Of a DNA stretch of 64,000 nt, positions 49,677 to 58,738 are shown piece by piece. Source of the stretch: Mesorhizobium sp. 131-2-1 (GTDB lineage: Bacteria; Pseudomonadota; Alphaproteobacteria; Rhizobiales; Rhizobiaceae). Below the pieces are notes generated by a model, which was given only the letters and a program-made list of their open reading frames with translations, had not been told where the DNA came from and ran no database searches. Positions within the stretch are counted from its first letter, which is position 1. The number at the start of each line of letters is the position of its first letter. Location of the stretch: NCBI RefSeq assembly GCF_016756535.1, contig NZ_AP023247.1, positions 1,364,001 through 1,428,000 of the forward strand, read 5' to 3'. A program made the position numbers and the translations under genes.

Positions 49677-50363
49677 ATGCTGGAGACCGTCACGCCCATG
49701 AAGACTGTAGAGGCCAGGGACGTCGTCCCTGAACCGGCCCGAAAGGGCGATGCCGACAAGCGCGGCCGCAAGGCCTCTAAGGAGGTCAGGCAGCAACAGC
49801 TGATCGAGGCGACGATCGATTCGCTGGCCAAGCGCGGCTATGCGGAGACGACGATGGCCGACGTCGCCGATGGCGCCGGCCTGTCGCGCGGCATCGTCAA
49901 CTTCCATTTCGAAAGCAAGGAGAAACTGCTCGTCGCCACCTTGCAGTATATGTACGACGAGTATTCGGCGCATTGGCGCGCCGCCCTGCAGAAGGCTGGC
50001 GACGATCCGGCCCGGCAGCTGCAGCTGCTGGTGTGGGCCGACTTCGACCGCTCGATCTGCAACAAGCGCAAGCTCGCGGCATGGCTGGCCTTCTGGGGCG
50101 AGGCCAAGTCGCGGCCGACCTACCAGGCGCTGAGCAGCTCGCGCGACAATTACTACCAGCAGGTCTTCATCGATCTGTGCGCGACGCTCAAAGAGAGCGG
50201 CGGCTATGCCTATGAGCCGCAGGTCATGGCGCTGGCGCTATCGGCCATGCTGGAGGGGCTATGGCTGCGGCTGATGATGGGCACCGAGGACACCACCCGC
50301 GAGACCGCGCTGCAGGCCGCGAATGCGTTCCTGGCGGCAGCTTTTCCCAGGCACTACGGATGA
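49677..50363 (+). CDS. BetI-like TetR-family repressor
   Basis: A 228-residue regulator. After a basic N-terminal extension the TetR helix-turn-helix spans about residues 38-85 (RQQQLIEATIDSLAKRGYAETTMADVADGAGLSRGIVNFHFESKEKLLVATL), the BetI-type sequence. The ligand domain shows LAAWLAFWGEAKSRPTYQ and ALSAMLEGLWLRLMMG, also BetI-like. BetI proteins sense choline or related amines. It is the natural candidate to bind O1, O2 and O3. ATG 49677 or 49698 may be the start. Confidence 0.9.
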   Translation: MLETVTPMKTVEARDVVPEPARKGDADKRGRKASKEVRQQQLIEATIDSLAKRGYAETTMADVADGAGLSRGIVNFHFESKEKLLVATLQYMYDEYSAHWRAALQKAGDDPARQLQLLVWADFDRSICNKRKLAAWLAFWGEAKSRPTYQALSSSRDNYYQQVFIDLCATLKESGGYAYEPQVMALALSAMLEGLWLRLMMGTEDTTRETALQAANAFLAAAFPRHYG

Positions 50364-50417
50364 GACGAAAGCCGGCCGATCGAGCCGGCAAGAAACAACA
50401 GAGAGGATGGAACAGCA

Positions 50418-51500
50418 ATGAGAACCTTGAGCCGACGCCTGACACTGACATTGGCGCTGACTGGAGCGCTCGCCGCTTCGGCGGCGGCGCTGGCCGTTGC
50501 CGCCGACAAGGACCTGATCGTGTTCGATTGGTCCGGTTACGAGGACCCGGGCTTCCACCAGAAATATGTCGAGAAGGACGGCGATTCGCCGACCTTCGCC
50601 TTCTTCGGCGACGAGGACGAGGCGTTCGAGAAGGTGCGCTCCGGCTTCAAGGCGGATCTCGGCCACCCCTGCTCGCAAAGCGTGGTGAAGTGGCGCGAGG
50701 CAGGCCTGCTGCAACCGCTCGACACCTCGAAGATCGCTGGCTGGAAGGACCTCAATCCCGGCATCATGGCGATGAAGGATCTCGCCACCACAGCCGACGG
50801 CAAGGCCTGGTTCATGCCGTGGGATTGGGGTGACACCCAGCTCACCTACAATTCCGAAAAGATCGACGAGAAGGACGTGCAGTCGCTGAAGGCCTTCGCC
50901 GATCCGAAGTTCAAGGGCCGGGTTTCGATCGGCGACAATGTCGACGACGCCTATGCGCTGGCCAGCCTCGCCATCGGGCTCAAGGACTGGACCAAGATGA
51001 CGGACGACCAGTTCAAGCAGGCATCGGACTTCCTGCGCCAGGTGCACAAGAACGTGCGCTCCTACTGGACCGACACCACCGACATCGTGCAGCTGTTGAG
51101 CGGCGGCGAGGTGGATCTCGCCTGGGCATGGAACGATGCGGCGGTGCAGTCACAGGCCGCGGGCGTGCCGATCAAATCCAAGAAGGACACCGCCGAGGGC
51201 ATGTCGACCTGGGTGTGCGGCTATGTGCTGTTCAAGGATGCGCCGGGCAATGTCGACAAGGCCTATGACTATCTCAACGCCGTCAACGATCCCTCGGTCG
51301 CCAACATTCTGGTGAAGGACTGGGGCTACGGCCAGGCCAACGCCAAGGGCATGGCCGGCGTCGATCCGGCGGTGCTCAAGGACAAGGGCTACGACAATGT
51401 GGAAAAGTGGGTCGACAAGACGCTGTTCCAGTCGCCGATGCCTTCCGGGCTGAAGCTCAAGATGATCGCCGAGTTCGAGAAGATCAAAGCCGGCTATTGA
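50418..51500 (+). CDS. Polyamine-type ABC substrate-binding protein 1
   Basis: A 360-residue periplasmic protein with signal peptide MRTLSRRLTLTLALTGALAASAAALAVA. LIVFDWSGYEDPGFHQKYVEKDG and the later NVDDAYALASLAIGL and DLAWAWNDAAV mark the PotD/PotF family, where acidic and aromatic residues hold a cationic amine. It is very similar to the next gene product. ATG 50418 has an AGAGGATGGAAC leader 54 bp after the repressor gene. The transporter core is encoded convergently at 53961-56810. Confidence 0.9.
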   Translation: MRTLSRRLTLTLALTGALAASAAALAVAADKDLIVFDWSGYEDPGFHQKYVEKDGDSPTFAFFGDEDEAFEKVRSGFKADLGHPCSQSVVKWREAGLLQPLDTSKIAGWKDLNPGIMAMKDLATTADGKAWFMPWDWGDTQLTYNSEKIDEKDVQSLKAFADPKFKGRVSIGDNVDDAYALASLAIGLKDWTKMTDDQFKQASDFLRQVHKNVRSYWTDTTDIVQLLSGGEVDLAWAWNDAAVQSQAAGVPIKSKKDTAEGMSTWVCGYVLFKDAPGNVDKAYDYLNAVNDPSVANILVKDWGYGQANAKGMAGVDPAVLKDKGYDNVEKWVDKTLFQSPMPSGLKLKMIAEFEKIKAGY

Positions 51501-51517
51501 GCCTAACTCTCGGTGTC

Positions 51518-51545
51518 CGTCCGCCTTTCGCGCGACAGGCGGACG
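51518..51545 (+). terminator. Hairpin between the two binding-protein genes
   Basis: Perfect 9-bp stem CGTCCGCCT / AGGCGGACG with a 10-base loop, 18 bases after the first binding-protein stop. There is no T-run; a stabilising or partial-termination role fits, as after pstS and xylF. Confidence 0.5.
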
Positions 51546-51613
51546 GGCTCGCCAAAGCCCGGGAATTCTCCTAACCTCGCCCCGTCGTTTTCGCGATGGG
51601 GGAGTTTTGCGCC

Positions 51614-52690
51614 ATGAATTCCACGCTTCGCCGCCTTGCTCTTGCCGCCGCCTGCACGGTTGGCGCCGGCGTGGCCTACGCGCTCGCAGAGAGCGGCGGC
51701 GACCTCGTCGTGTTCGACTGGTCGGGCTACGAGGACCCGTTGCTGCATCCCGACTACGCGGCCAAGTACGGCGCCGAGCCGACCTTCTCCTTCTTTGGCG
51801 ACGAGGATGAGGCATTCGAGAAGATGCGGGCCGGCTTCAAGGCCGACATCGCGCATCCTTGCTCGCAAAGCGTGGTGAAGTGGCGCGAGGCGGGCCTGCT
51901 GCAGCCGCTCGACACCAGCCGCATCGCCGGCTGGAAGGACCTCAACCCCGGCATCATGGCGATGAAGGACCTCGCCACCACGGCCGACGGCAAGGCCTGG
52001 TTCATGCCCTTCGACTGGGGCAACACCTCGCTGCTCTACCGCACCGACAAGGTGACGGCGGAAGAAGCGCAATCGCTCAGGATCTTCGCCGATCCGAAGT
52101 TCAAGGGCCGCGTCACCATCGGCGACAACGTCGACGACGCCTATGCGCTGGCGAGCCTGGTGATCGGACTGAGGGACTGGACCAAGATGACGGATGCCCA
52201 GTTCAAGGAGGCATCCGACTTCCTGCGCGCGGTGAACAAGAATGTGCGCTTCTACTGGACCGACGACACCGACCTCAACCAGGCCTTCACCGGCAACGAG
52301 GTCGACCTGGTCTGGGGCTGGAACGAGACCTATGTGACGCTCAAGGGCCAGGGCATGCCGATCGAGATGAACCGCGACACCAAGGAAGGCCTTTCGACCT
52401 GGGTGTGCGGCTATGTGCTGATGAAGGACGCGCCGGGCAAGCTCGACCAGGCCTATGATTTCCTCAGCGCCGTCAACGCGCCGGGGGTTTCGGATTACAT
52501 GGTCAAGACCTTCGGCTATGGCCACGGCAATGCCGCCGGCATGGCGGCGCTCGATCACAAGATCCTGGTCGAGCGCGGCTTCGACAATCTCGACAAGTTC
52601 CTCGACAAGACGCTGTTCCAGCAGCCGGTGGCGCCGGAGCTGAAGCAGCGCATGGTCGCCGAGTTCGAGAAGATCAAGGCGGGCTATTGA
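51614..52690 (+). CDS. Polyamine-type ABC substrate-binding protein 2
   Basis: A 358-residue paralogue of the protein before it, with signal peptide MNSTLRRLALAAACTVGAGVAYALA. Long runs are shared (the CSQSVVKWREAGLLQPLD area, GWKDLNPGIMAMKDLATTADGKAWFMP), but the pocket-lining segments differ: FDWGNTSLLYRTDK here versus WDWGDTQLTYNSEK, and VWGWNETYVTLKGQ versus AWAWNDAAVQSQAA. The two may bind different but related amines for one transporter. ATG 51614 has GGGGGAG upstream. Its stop overlaps the amine oxidase start. Confidence 0.9.
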   Translation: MNSTLRRLALAAACTVGAGVAYALAESGGDLVVFDWSGYEDPLLHPDYAAKYGAEPTFSFFGDEDEAFEKMRAGFKADIAHPCSQSVVKWREAGLLQPLDTSRIAGWKDLNPGIMAMKDLATTADGKAWFMPFDWGNTSLLYRTDKVTAEEAQSLRIFADPKFKGRVTIGDNVDDAYALASLVIGLRDWTKMTDAQFKEASDFLRAVNKNVRFYWTDDTDLNQAFTGNEVDLVWGWNETYVTLKGQGMPIEMNRDTKEGLSTWVCGYVLMKDAPGKLDQAYDFLSAVNAPGVSDYMVKTFGYGHGNAAGMAALDHKILVERGFDNLDKFLDKTLFQQPVAPELKQRMVAEFEKIKAGY

Positions 52691-53997
52691 CGACGGCAGC
52701 CGAAAGAACCGGGGTCGTTATCGTCGGGGCCGGCTTCACCGGGCTGACGGCCGCGCTGGAATTCAAGCGGGCCGGCATCGATTTTCTGGTGCTGGAAGCG
52801 CGCGATCGGGTCGGCGGGCGGGTGGAGGCCACGCGGAACGGGCTCGGCGAGCTGATCGACCGCGGCGGCCAGTTCCTGTGCGAGGACATGCCTGAGCTGA
52901 TGGCGCTGGCCAAGGCGCGCGGCAAGACATTCGTCGAGACCTATGTCGATGGCGATTTCATCACCCATCCGTCGATGTCGGTCGACCAGGCGGAGCGGAC
53001 CTATGTGACCGCGATGGCGATCCGCGACCGCATGAACCGAATCGAGCCGGACGATCCCGCGATCGCCGGGCTGACCGTCGCCGACTGGCTGCAACGCCAG
53101 CAGGATGCGGCCGATGCCAAGGCGGCCTTCCGTTCGATGATCGAGGGCCTGTGGTGCCTGGCGCTGGACAAGCTGCCGCTCTGGTATCTGATCGACAATG
53201 ATCGCCGCATCACCAACGAAGTGCCCGAGCTGCAATATTTTCTGCGCGAAACAATGCAGTCGTTGGCCGAGGACCTTGCCGGCGATCTCGGCGGCCGGCT
53301 GCTGCTGAACGAGCCGGTCATTCGCATCGAGCGCCGGCCGCCAGGCGTTCGCGTCGTCTCGAGCAGTGGCGCCATCACGGCGCGCGAGGTCCTGGTCGCC
53401 CTGCCGCCGGCGATGGCCAGCAAGCTCGATTTTCAGCCCGCCTTGCCGGCGAGCTTGAAGAAGGCGCTCGGCGTTTGGGAAAGCGGCGCGGTGGTCAAGA
53501 TACTGGTCCGCTATCCGAAGCCGTTCTGGCGCGAGCGGGATCTGAGCGGCATGGTGATGTGGCGCGACATGCCCGGCTTGTTTGCCTGCGACGCCAGCAA
53601 GGACGCCGGGCACGCGGCGCTCGTCGTCTTCATCGGCGGACCGCTGGCGCTGCACTGCCGCAAGGCGGGCGCCGAGGCGCTGCGCGCCGAAGTCACAGCG
53701 AAGCTCGTGGATGCGCTCGGTCCGGATGCGGCCGATGTGCTCGATTTCAGCCAGCGCGACTGGACGGACGACCGCTGGAGCGGCGGCGCCTATAGCGACC
53801 TCATCGTCGATGTGACGGCGCGGAATGCCGAGCGCACGATCCTTGCCGGCGCGCCGCCGGTGCATTTCGCATCGTCGGAAGTGTCGCCGTCATTTCCCGC
53901 CTATGTCGAGGGCGCGATCGTGGCCGGGCGCATCGCCGCCGCAAAGATCCTGACTGGTCTTCAGTCCGCCATCGCCACCAACGCTTCGGGATCGTAG
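52687..53997 (+). CDS. Flavin-dependent amine oxidase
   Basis: A 436-residue FAD enzyme of the monoamine/polyamine oxidase family. VVIVGAGFTGLTAALEFKRAGIDFLVLEARDRVGGRVEATRNG is the dinucleotide fold with the typical ERVGGR-like extension, and GGAYSDLIVDV ... VHFASSEVSPSFPAYVEGAIVAGRIAA the C-terminal FAD site. It should oxidise a primary, secondary or tertiary amine to an aldehyde or demethylated product. The start is a TTG that overlaps the stop of the previous gene (TATTGACG). It runs 37 bp into the convergent ATPase gene. Confidence 0.87.
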   Translation: MTTAAERTGVVIVGAGFTGLTAALEFKRAGIDFLVLEARDRVGGRVEATRNGLGELIDRGGQFLCEDMPELMALAKARGKTFVETYVDGDFITHPSMSVDQAERTYVTAMAIRDRMNRIEPDDPAIAGLTVADWLQRQQDAADAKAAFRSMIEGLWCLALDKLPLWYLIDNDRRITNEVPELQYFLRETMQSLAEDLAGDLGGRLLLNEPVIRIERRPPGVRVVSSSGAITAREVLVALPPAMASKLDFQPALPASLKKALGVWESGAVVKILVRYPKPFWRERDLSGMVMWRDMPGLFACDASKDAGHAALVVFIGGPLALHCRKAGAEALRAEVTAKLVDALGPDAADVLDFSQRDWTDDRWSGGAYSDLIVDVTARNAERTILAGAPPVHFASSEVSPSFPAYVEGAIVAGRIAAAKILTGLQSAIATNASGS

Positions 53998-55079
53998 GCG
54001 AGGCGGATCGGCGTGCCGACCGGGATGTCGTCGGCGCCGAAATCGTTGGTCTCGGTCACCGACAGCGGCTTTTCCAGGCCGGGGATCTCGACGATCAAAT
54101 GGGTGATCTCGCCGAAATAGTGGCGCTCGACCACCTTGCCGGCGACCTCGAATTTCGCCGTCGCCTTGTCCCACAGGACGCGCAGCCGTTCCGGCCGGAT
54201 GCCGAGCGTCGCCGCGCCGCCATTGCGGACAAAAGCCTTCGGCTTGTCGGTCCTGACGCGGCCGAACCCCAGCGTGTCGAGCACCAGCGAGGCGCCGTTC
54301 TCCTCGACGATCTCGGCCTTGACGAAATTCATGCCGCCGAGGAAGTCGGCCACCTGCCGGTTGACCGGACGCTGGTAGATCTCCTTCGGCGATGCGACCT
54401 GCGCGATGCGGCCGCCGAACATCACGGCGATACGATCCGACATCGCGAGCGCCTCGTACTGGTCGTGCGTGACCAGCACGAAGGTGATGCCGACCGCCTG
54501 CTGCAGGCGGCGCAGTTCGACCTGCATCTGCTCGCGCAGTTTCTTGTCCAGCGCCGAGAGCGGCTCGTCGAGGAGCAGCACCTTGGGGCGCATCACCAGC
54601 GCGCGGGCGAGCGCGACGCGCTGGCGCTGGCCGCCGGAGAGTTCGGTGGCGCCGCGCTTGCCGAGACCGGTCAGCGACACCTGCGCCAGCGCCTCCTCGA
54701 CGCGGCGCCTTTCCTCGCCCACTTGCAGCTTCAAGCGCTTCAGCCCATAGGCGACGTTCTGCTCGACATTGAGATGCGGGAAGATCGCATAGCTCTGGAA
54801 CACCATGTTGGTCGGACGGCGGTTGGCGGGAATGCCCTCCATCGGCTGGCCGTCGACGGTGATCGAGCCGCTGGTCGGATTGTCGAAGCCGGCGATCATG
54901 CGCAGCAGCGTGGTCTTGCCGCAGCCGGACGGGCCGAGCAGCGAGAAGAACTCGCCTTCCTTGATGGTCAGCGACGCATCGTCCAGCGCCTTGAAGGCGC
55001 CGTAGCTGCGGGTGACGCCGCGGATCTCGATCATCGGCCTGTCCGATTGGAGACGGTCGGCCTGCGACAGTTCAGGCAT
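53961..55079 (-). CDS. Polyamine-type ABC transporter ATP-binding protein (PotA-like)
   Basis: A 372-residue ATPase. Walker A is GPSGCGKTTLLRMIAGF, the signature LSGGQRQRVALARAL, Walker B VLLLDEPLSALDKKLREQMQVELRRLQ, and the switch His is in VTHDQYEALAMSD. The C-terminal 120 residues form the TOBE regulatory domain. ATG 55079 is chosen because the longer frame would start within the permease gene; it overlaps that stop by 8 bases. With the two permeases it forms a PotABC-type importer served by the two binding proteins. Confidence 0.9.
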   Translation of the reverse strand: MPELSQADRLQSDRPMIEIRGVTRSYGAFKALDDASLTIKEGEFFSLLGPSGCGKTTLLRMIAGFDNPTSGSITVDGQPMEGIPANRRPTNMVFQSYAIFPHLNVEQNVAYGLKRLKLQVGEERRRVEEALAQVSLTGLGKRGATELSGGQRQRVALARALVMRPKVLLLDEPLSALDKKLREQMQVELRRLQQAVGITFVLVTHDQYEALAMSDRIAVMFGGRIAQVASPKEIYQRPVNRQVADFLGGMNFVKAEIVEENGASLVLDTLGFGRVRTDKPKAFVRNGGAATLGIRPERLRVLWDKATAKFEVAGKVVERHYFGEITHLIVEIPGLEKPLSVTETNDFGADDIPVGTPIRLAYDPEALVAMAD

Positions 55080-55896
55080 AAAGGCCTCCCTCGTTCCGGG
55101 TGCGGTTCGCCGCGCGGCGGCGCAGGATCTCGGCAATGGTCATCAGCAGGAAAGAAGCGAAGAGCAGTAGCGTGCCCAGCGCCAGCACACCTGGCAGCTT
55201 GGCCGCGAAACGCAGCTGGCCCCAGATGTAGATCGGCAGCGTCGCCTCCGTGCCGGTGAGGAAGAAGGCGATGATGAACTCGTCGAGCGAGATGGTGAAG
55301 CAGACCAGCAGGCTGGAGATGATCGCCGGCATCACCATTGGCAGCGTCACCCGCCGGAAGGTGCCGAAGGCGCTCTCGCCGAGATCGGCGGAGGCTTCCT
55401 CGAGGCTGCGGTCGAAGCCTTCGAAGCCGGAGGTCAGCACCGTCATCGAATAGGGGATGCAGACCAGCACATGACCGAGCACGACGGTGAACAGCGACAG
55501 GCTCAGCCCCAGTTGCAGCATCACCAGCAGCATCGAGATGGCGACGATAACCTCCGGCAGCACCAGCGGTGCCATGATCAGCCCGTTGATGGTGCGCCGG
55601 CCGGGGTAGCGGTAGCGGGTGATCGAGCGGGCGGCGAGGATGCCAAGGACGGTCGAGAGCAGCGAGGCGGAGACGCCGACGATCAGGCTGTTCCAGGTGG
55701 CGTCGATCAGCGCCGGCGTGCGCGGCAGGTCCTCGTACCATTTGAGCGTCACGCCCGAGAGCGGGAATTTCGGCGTTGCGGCGGTGTTGATCGAGAAGAT
55801 CGGCAGGAAGATGACCGGCAGATAGAGGAAAGCGACATAGAGGAAGGCATAGGCCGACAGCCAGCCGCCGGGGAGCAAACGTCTTATCGCCGTCAT
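55072..55896 (-). CDS. Polyamine-type ABC permease 2 (PotC-like)
   Basis: A 274-residue permease with six membrane helices. The EAA loop is LEEASADLGESAFGTFRRVTLPMVMPAII, and CFTISLDEFIIAFFLTG is the PotC-typical segment after it. ATG 55896 overlaps the stop of permease 1 by 4 bases; the much longer open frame through permease 1 is out of its frame and is not coding. Confidence 0.9.
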   Translation of the reverse strand: MTAIRRLLPGGWLSAYAFLYVAFLYLPVIFLPIFSINTAATPKFPLSGVTLKWYEDLPRTPALIDATWNSLIVGVSASLLSTVLGILAARSITRYRYPGRRTINGLIMAPLVLPEVIVAISMLLVMLQLGLSLSLFTVVLGHVLVCIPYSMTVLTSGFEGFDRSLEEASADLGESAFGTFRRVTLPMVMPAIISSLLVCFTISLDEFIIAFFLTGTEATLPIYIWGQLRFAAKLPGVLALGTLLLFASFLLMTIAEILRRRAANRTRNEGGLYA

Positions 55897-56810
55897 CGCG
55901 CCAGCCTCTGCACGGCGCGGATGATCAGCACGGTGGCACCCGCCATGAGTGTCACGATCACCATGGTGGTGACGGAAAGTGCGGCGCCCAGCGGCCAGTT
56001 CGATGCCTTGCCGAACTGCGCCTGGATGGCATTGGCGATCATGACGCCGTCCTTGCCGCCGACCAGCTTCGGGGTGACGTAATCGCCGACCGTCGGGATC
56101 ATGACGATCAGCGCCGCCGAAATGACGCCCGGCGCCGACAGCGGCAGCGTCACGCGCAGGAAGGAGCGCAGCGGGCCGTCGCCGAGATCGGTGGCCGCCT
56201 CGACCAGCGTGCGGTCGACCTTTTCCAGCGAGACGAAGATCGGCAGGATGGCGAAAGTCGCCCAGGCATGGGTCAGCGTGATGATGACGGCGCTGGAATT
56301 GTAGAGCAGCGCGGTCGAGGGTTCGTCGATGATGCCGAGGCCCATCAGGCCGGAATTCAGGACGCCGTTGTAGCCAAGGATGACCTTCCACGACATCACG
56401 CGCAGCAGGTAGCTGGTCCAGAACGGGATGGTGATGAGGAACAGCCACAGGCTCTTGTGGCGGCCGCCGTGGAAGGAAATGAAATAGGCGATCGGGTAGG
56501 CGAGGATGACGGTGAGCAGGCTGACCGTCAGCGAGATGCATAGCGAGCGCCAGAGCAGGTCGCGGTAGATCGGCTCGGTCAGCGCGATGCGGTAGTTCTC
56601 AAGCGTGAAGGTGCGGTCGATGGTCAGGTAGTTCTGCGTCCAGAAGGAGTGCGCGATCACCACCAGGATCGGCAGCACCAGCAGGATGAGCGCGTAAAGG
56701 AAAGTGGGGCTGATCAGGGCAAAACCCTGGACGGGCTCGGATTGCAGAAGGGCATTTCGTCTGGCCCTCGACATGCGCAGCGGGGGCGACCCTTCGGCAG
56801 CCGCCGTCAT
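55893..56810 (-). CDS. Polyamine-type ABC permease 1 (PotB-like)
   Basis: A 305-residue permease with about six helices. An N-terminal cytoplasmic stretch precedes FALISPTFLYALILLVLPILVVIAHSF; the EAA loop is LVEAATDLGDGPLRSFLRVTLPLSAPGVISA, and IPTVGDYVTPKLVGGKDGVMI is the PotB-typical segment. First gene of the transporter operon; operator O2 lies 210 bp upstream in the region shared with the aminotransferase. Confidence 0.9.
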   Translation of the reverse strand: MTAAAEGSPPLRMSRARRNALLQSEPVQGFALISPTFLYALILLVLPILVVIAHSFWTQNYLTIDRTFTLENYRIALTEPIYRDLLWRSLCISLTVSLLTVILAYPIAYFISFHGGRHKSLWLFLITIPFWTSYLLRVMSWKVILGYNGVLNSGLMGLGIIDEPSTALLYNSSAVIITLTHAWATFAILPIFVSLEKVDRTLVEAATDLGDGPLRSFLRVTLPLSAPGVISAALIVMIPTVGDYVTPKLVGGKDGVMIANAIQAQFGKASNWPLGAALSVTTMVIVTLMAGATVLIIRAVQRLAR

Positions 56811-57125
56811 TGCAGCGCTCCGGGGGTGATTTCGGCAGCTGGCACGAACAGTCCCGCCATGTGGCTCCCATTGGTCAGCGCCGGCGGCTTGTTCCCTTTT
56901 TTGCTTGCAGCGCGACCGAACGGTGATCCGTCTTGCTGATCGCGCCGCTTGCTTGCCGGCTTTCTTTCATCATGAGCGCATCCGCCAATTGAAATCAAGC
57001 GCTATTTCTGCAATATTGATTGAACGGACATTCAAAATGAAGTGAAGAAGCGCCCATTTTCCAGGACTTGTCGCGTCATTTTGCGTCCACCGAAGAATCC
57101 ACAACTCATACGATGTGAGGCTAAG
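56811..57125. other. Control region between permease and aminotransferase operons
   Basis: 315 bp without a gene. The part from 56990 to 57060 is AT-rich and contains operator O2; promoters for both directions should be here. No other structure was seen. Confidence 0.5.
57020..57035. promoter_or_regulatory. BetI-like operator O2
   Basis: TTGAACGGACATTCAA, flanked by GATTGAAC as in the classic BetI box (ATTGAACG...). It is 91 bp before the aminotransferase start and 210 bp before the divergent permease start. Confidence 0.78.
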
Positions 57126-58541
57126 ATGGCGGCTGCAAGGGAGATCACGGCGAGGGAAGTCGAGCCCGGCGACGACGACGCCGTGGAGCTGGCCAAGCGC
57201 CATCTCGTCCAACCCTGGCCCTATGCCGGTTCGGTCGGCGCCGAGGCGCGCGCGCTGATCGGCGAGGGCGACGGAATCTACATCACGGATGCTTCAGGCA
57301 AGCGGCTGATCGACGGACCGGCCGGCATGTGGTGCCTCAATGTCGGCCACCGCCGCGAGGAGCTGGCCAGGGTGATGTACGACCAGGCGATGGCGCTCTC
57401 CTACAACACGCCGTGGTACACGATGAACGCGCCGTCGGCGGAGCTCGCCAAGCGCATTGCCGGCCACGCGCCGGGCGATCTCAGCCACACTTTCTTCACC
57501 ACCGGCGGCTCGTCGGCGGTGGAGACGGCGCTGCGCTTCATGCAGTTCTACAACAATGTGCGTGGGCGGCCGGAGAAGAAGCTGATCCTCAGCCGCGGCG
57601 GCGCCTATCACGGCTCGACCTATCTGTCGGCCTCGCTCAACGGGCGCCCGCGCGACCGCGACTGGATGGACGGCGCCGACGAGCTGGTGGTCAAGCTCTC
57701 CTCGCCCGATCCGTTCCGGCGGCCCAAGGAGATGAGCATCACGGCCTTCACCGATTTCCTCGTCGACCAGTTCCGCGACACCGTCGCCCGCGTCGGCGCC
57801 GACAAGATCGGCGCCTTCGTCGGCGAGCCGGTGCAGGCCTCGGGCGGCGTGGTCGTGCCGCCGGAGGGCTATCTGAGGCGCATCCGCCAGATCTGCCGCG
57901 ACAACGACATCCTCTATGTCTCGGACGAAGTGGTGACCGGCTTCGGACGCCTGGGCCACGTCTTTGCCTCCGGCGAGGTGTTCGGCATCGATCCGGATAT
58001 GATCACCTTCGCCAAGGGCGTCACCTCGGGCTATTTCCCGCTCGGCGGCGTCATCATCTCCGAGCGACTGCTGGAACAGCTGCGCCATTCCAACCACCCC
58101 GATGCGCTGTTCGGCCACGGCCTGACCTACACCAGCCATCCGATCGGCTGCGCCGTGGCGCTGAAGAACCTCGACATCCTCGAGGAGAGCGTGCTGGCCC
58201 ATGCGCGTGAGGTCGCGCCCTATTTCCAGGCGCGGCTGAAGACGCTGGAGGAGCTGCCGCTGGTCGGCGAAGTGCGCGGCATGGGGCTGATGGCCTGCAT
58301 CGAATGCGTCGCCGACCGCGAGAGCAGGAACCCGCTGCAGCTCGACAAGGATGTCGGCAAGCGCATTGACGCGCATTGCCACGAGCTTGGCCTTTTGGTC
58401 CGGCCGCTGATCAACATGTGTGTTATGTCGCCGCCGCTGATCATTTCGCGAGAGCAGATCGACGACATGGTGACGATCCTGCGCGAAGGCATTTCGCGCA
58501 CGATGGACGACCTGAGGAAGGAAGGGGTCTGGCGGGGGTGA
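57126..58541 (+). CDS. Class III PLP aminotransferase
   Basis: A 471-residue fold-type I aminotransferase of the omega-amino-acid group. TGGSSAVETALRF is the phosphate-binding helix; YHGSTYLSASLNG, SDEVVTGFGR and the PLP lysine K297 in TFAKGVTSGYFPLGG are clear. Relatives act on putrescine, taurine, beta-alanine or aromatic amines with pyruvate or 2-oxoglutarate. It probably removes the terminal amine of the imported substrate. ATG 57126 follows GATGTGAGG; the frame to 57042 has no ribosome site. It is next to operator O2. Confidence 0.9.
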   Translation: MAAAREITAREVEPGDDDAVELAKRHLVQPWPYAGSVGAEARALIGEGDGIYITDASGKRLIDGPAGMWCLNVGHRREELARVMYDQAMALSYNTPWYTMNAPSAELAKRIAGHAPGDLSHTFFTTGGSSAVETALRFMQFYNNVRGRPEKKLILSRGGAYHGSTYLSASLNGRPRDRDWMDGADELVVKLSSPDPFRRPKEMSITAFTDFLVDQFRDTVARVGADKIGAFVGEPVQASGGVVVPPEGYLRRIRQICRDNDILYVSDEVVTGFGRLGHVFASGEVFGIDPDMITFAKGVTSGYFPLGGVIISERLLEQLRHSNHPDALFGHGLTYTSHPIGCAVALKNLDILEESVLAHAREVAPYFQARLKTLEELPLVGEVRGMGLMACIECVADRESRNPLQLDKDVGKRIDAHCHELGLLVRPLINMCVMSPPLIISREQIDDMVTILREGISRTMDDLRKEGVWRG

Positions 58542-58550
58542 GGTTTCTTC

Positions 58551-58733
58551 CTTCTCCCCGTTCACGGGGAGAAGGTGCCCAAAGGGCGGATGAGGGGCGG
58601 CGCCGACCTCGGCGGTTGGCCATGGTCGCCGGACGACGCCAAAAATTGCCGTCTGACGAAAGCGAAAATCACAAGAGCCGGCGCTGCCCCCTTACCTGCC
58701 TACCGGCATCCTCTCCCCGCAAGCGGGGAGAGG
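58551..58733. repeat. Composite dispersed intergenic palindromic element
   Basis: The element begins with CTTCTCCCCG / CGGGGAGAAG (58551-58574) and ends with CCTCTCCCC / GGGGAGAGG (58710-58733). In between is about 135 bp without coding signal, including the stretch AAAGGGCGGATGAGGGG that typically follows such palindromes. The first core matches that at 2590-2613. It lies between the aminotransferase stop and the Rieske gene stop and may act as a two-way terminator. Confidence 0.6.
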
Positions 58734-58738
58734 GACGC

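Noticed and set aside
55897..56541. Upstream extension of permease 2 through permease 1
   Set aside because: The extension is out of frame with permease 1, His/Arg-rich and without membrane character; ATG 55896 gives the normal family length.
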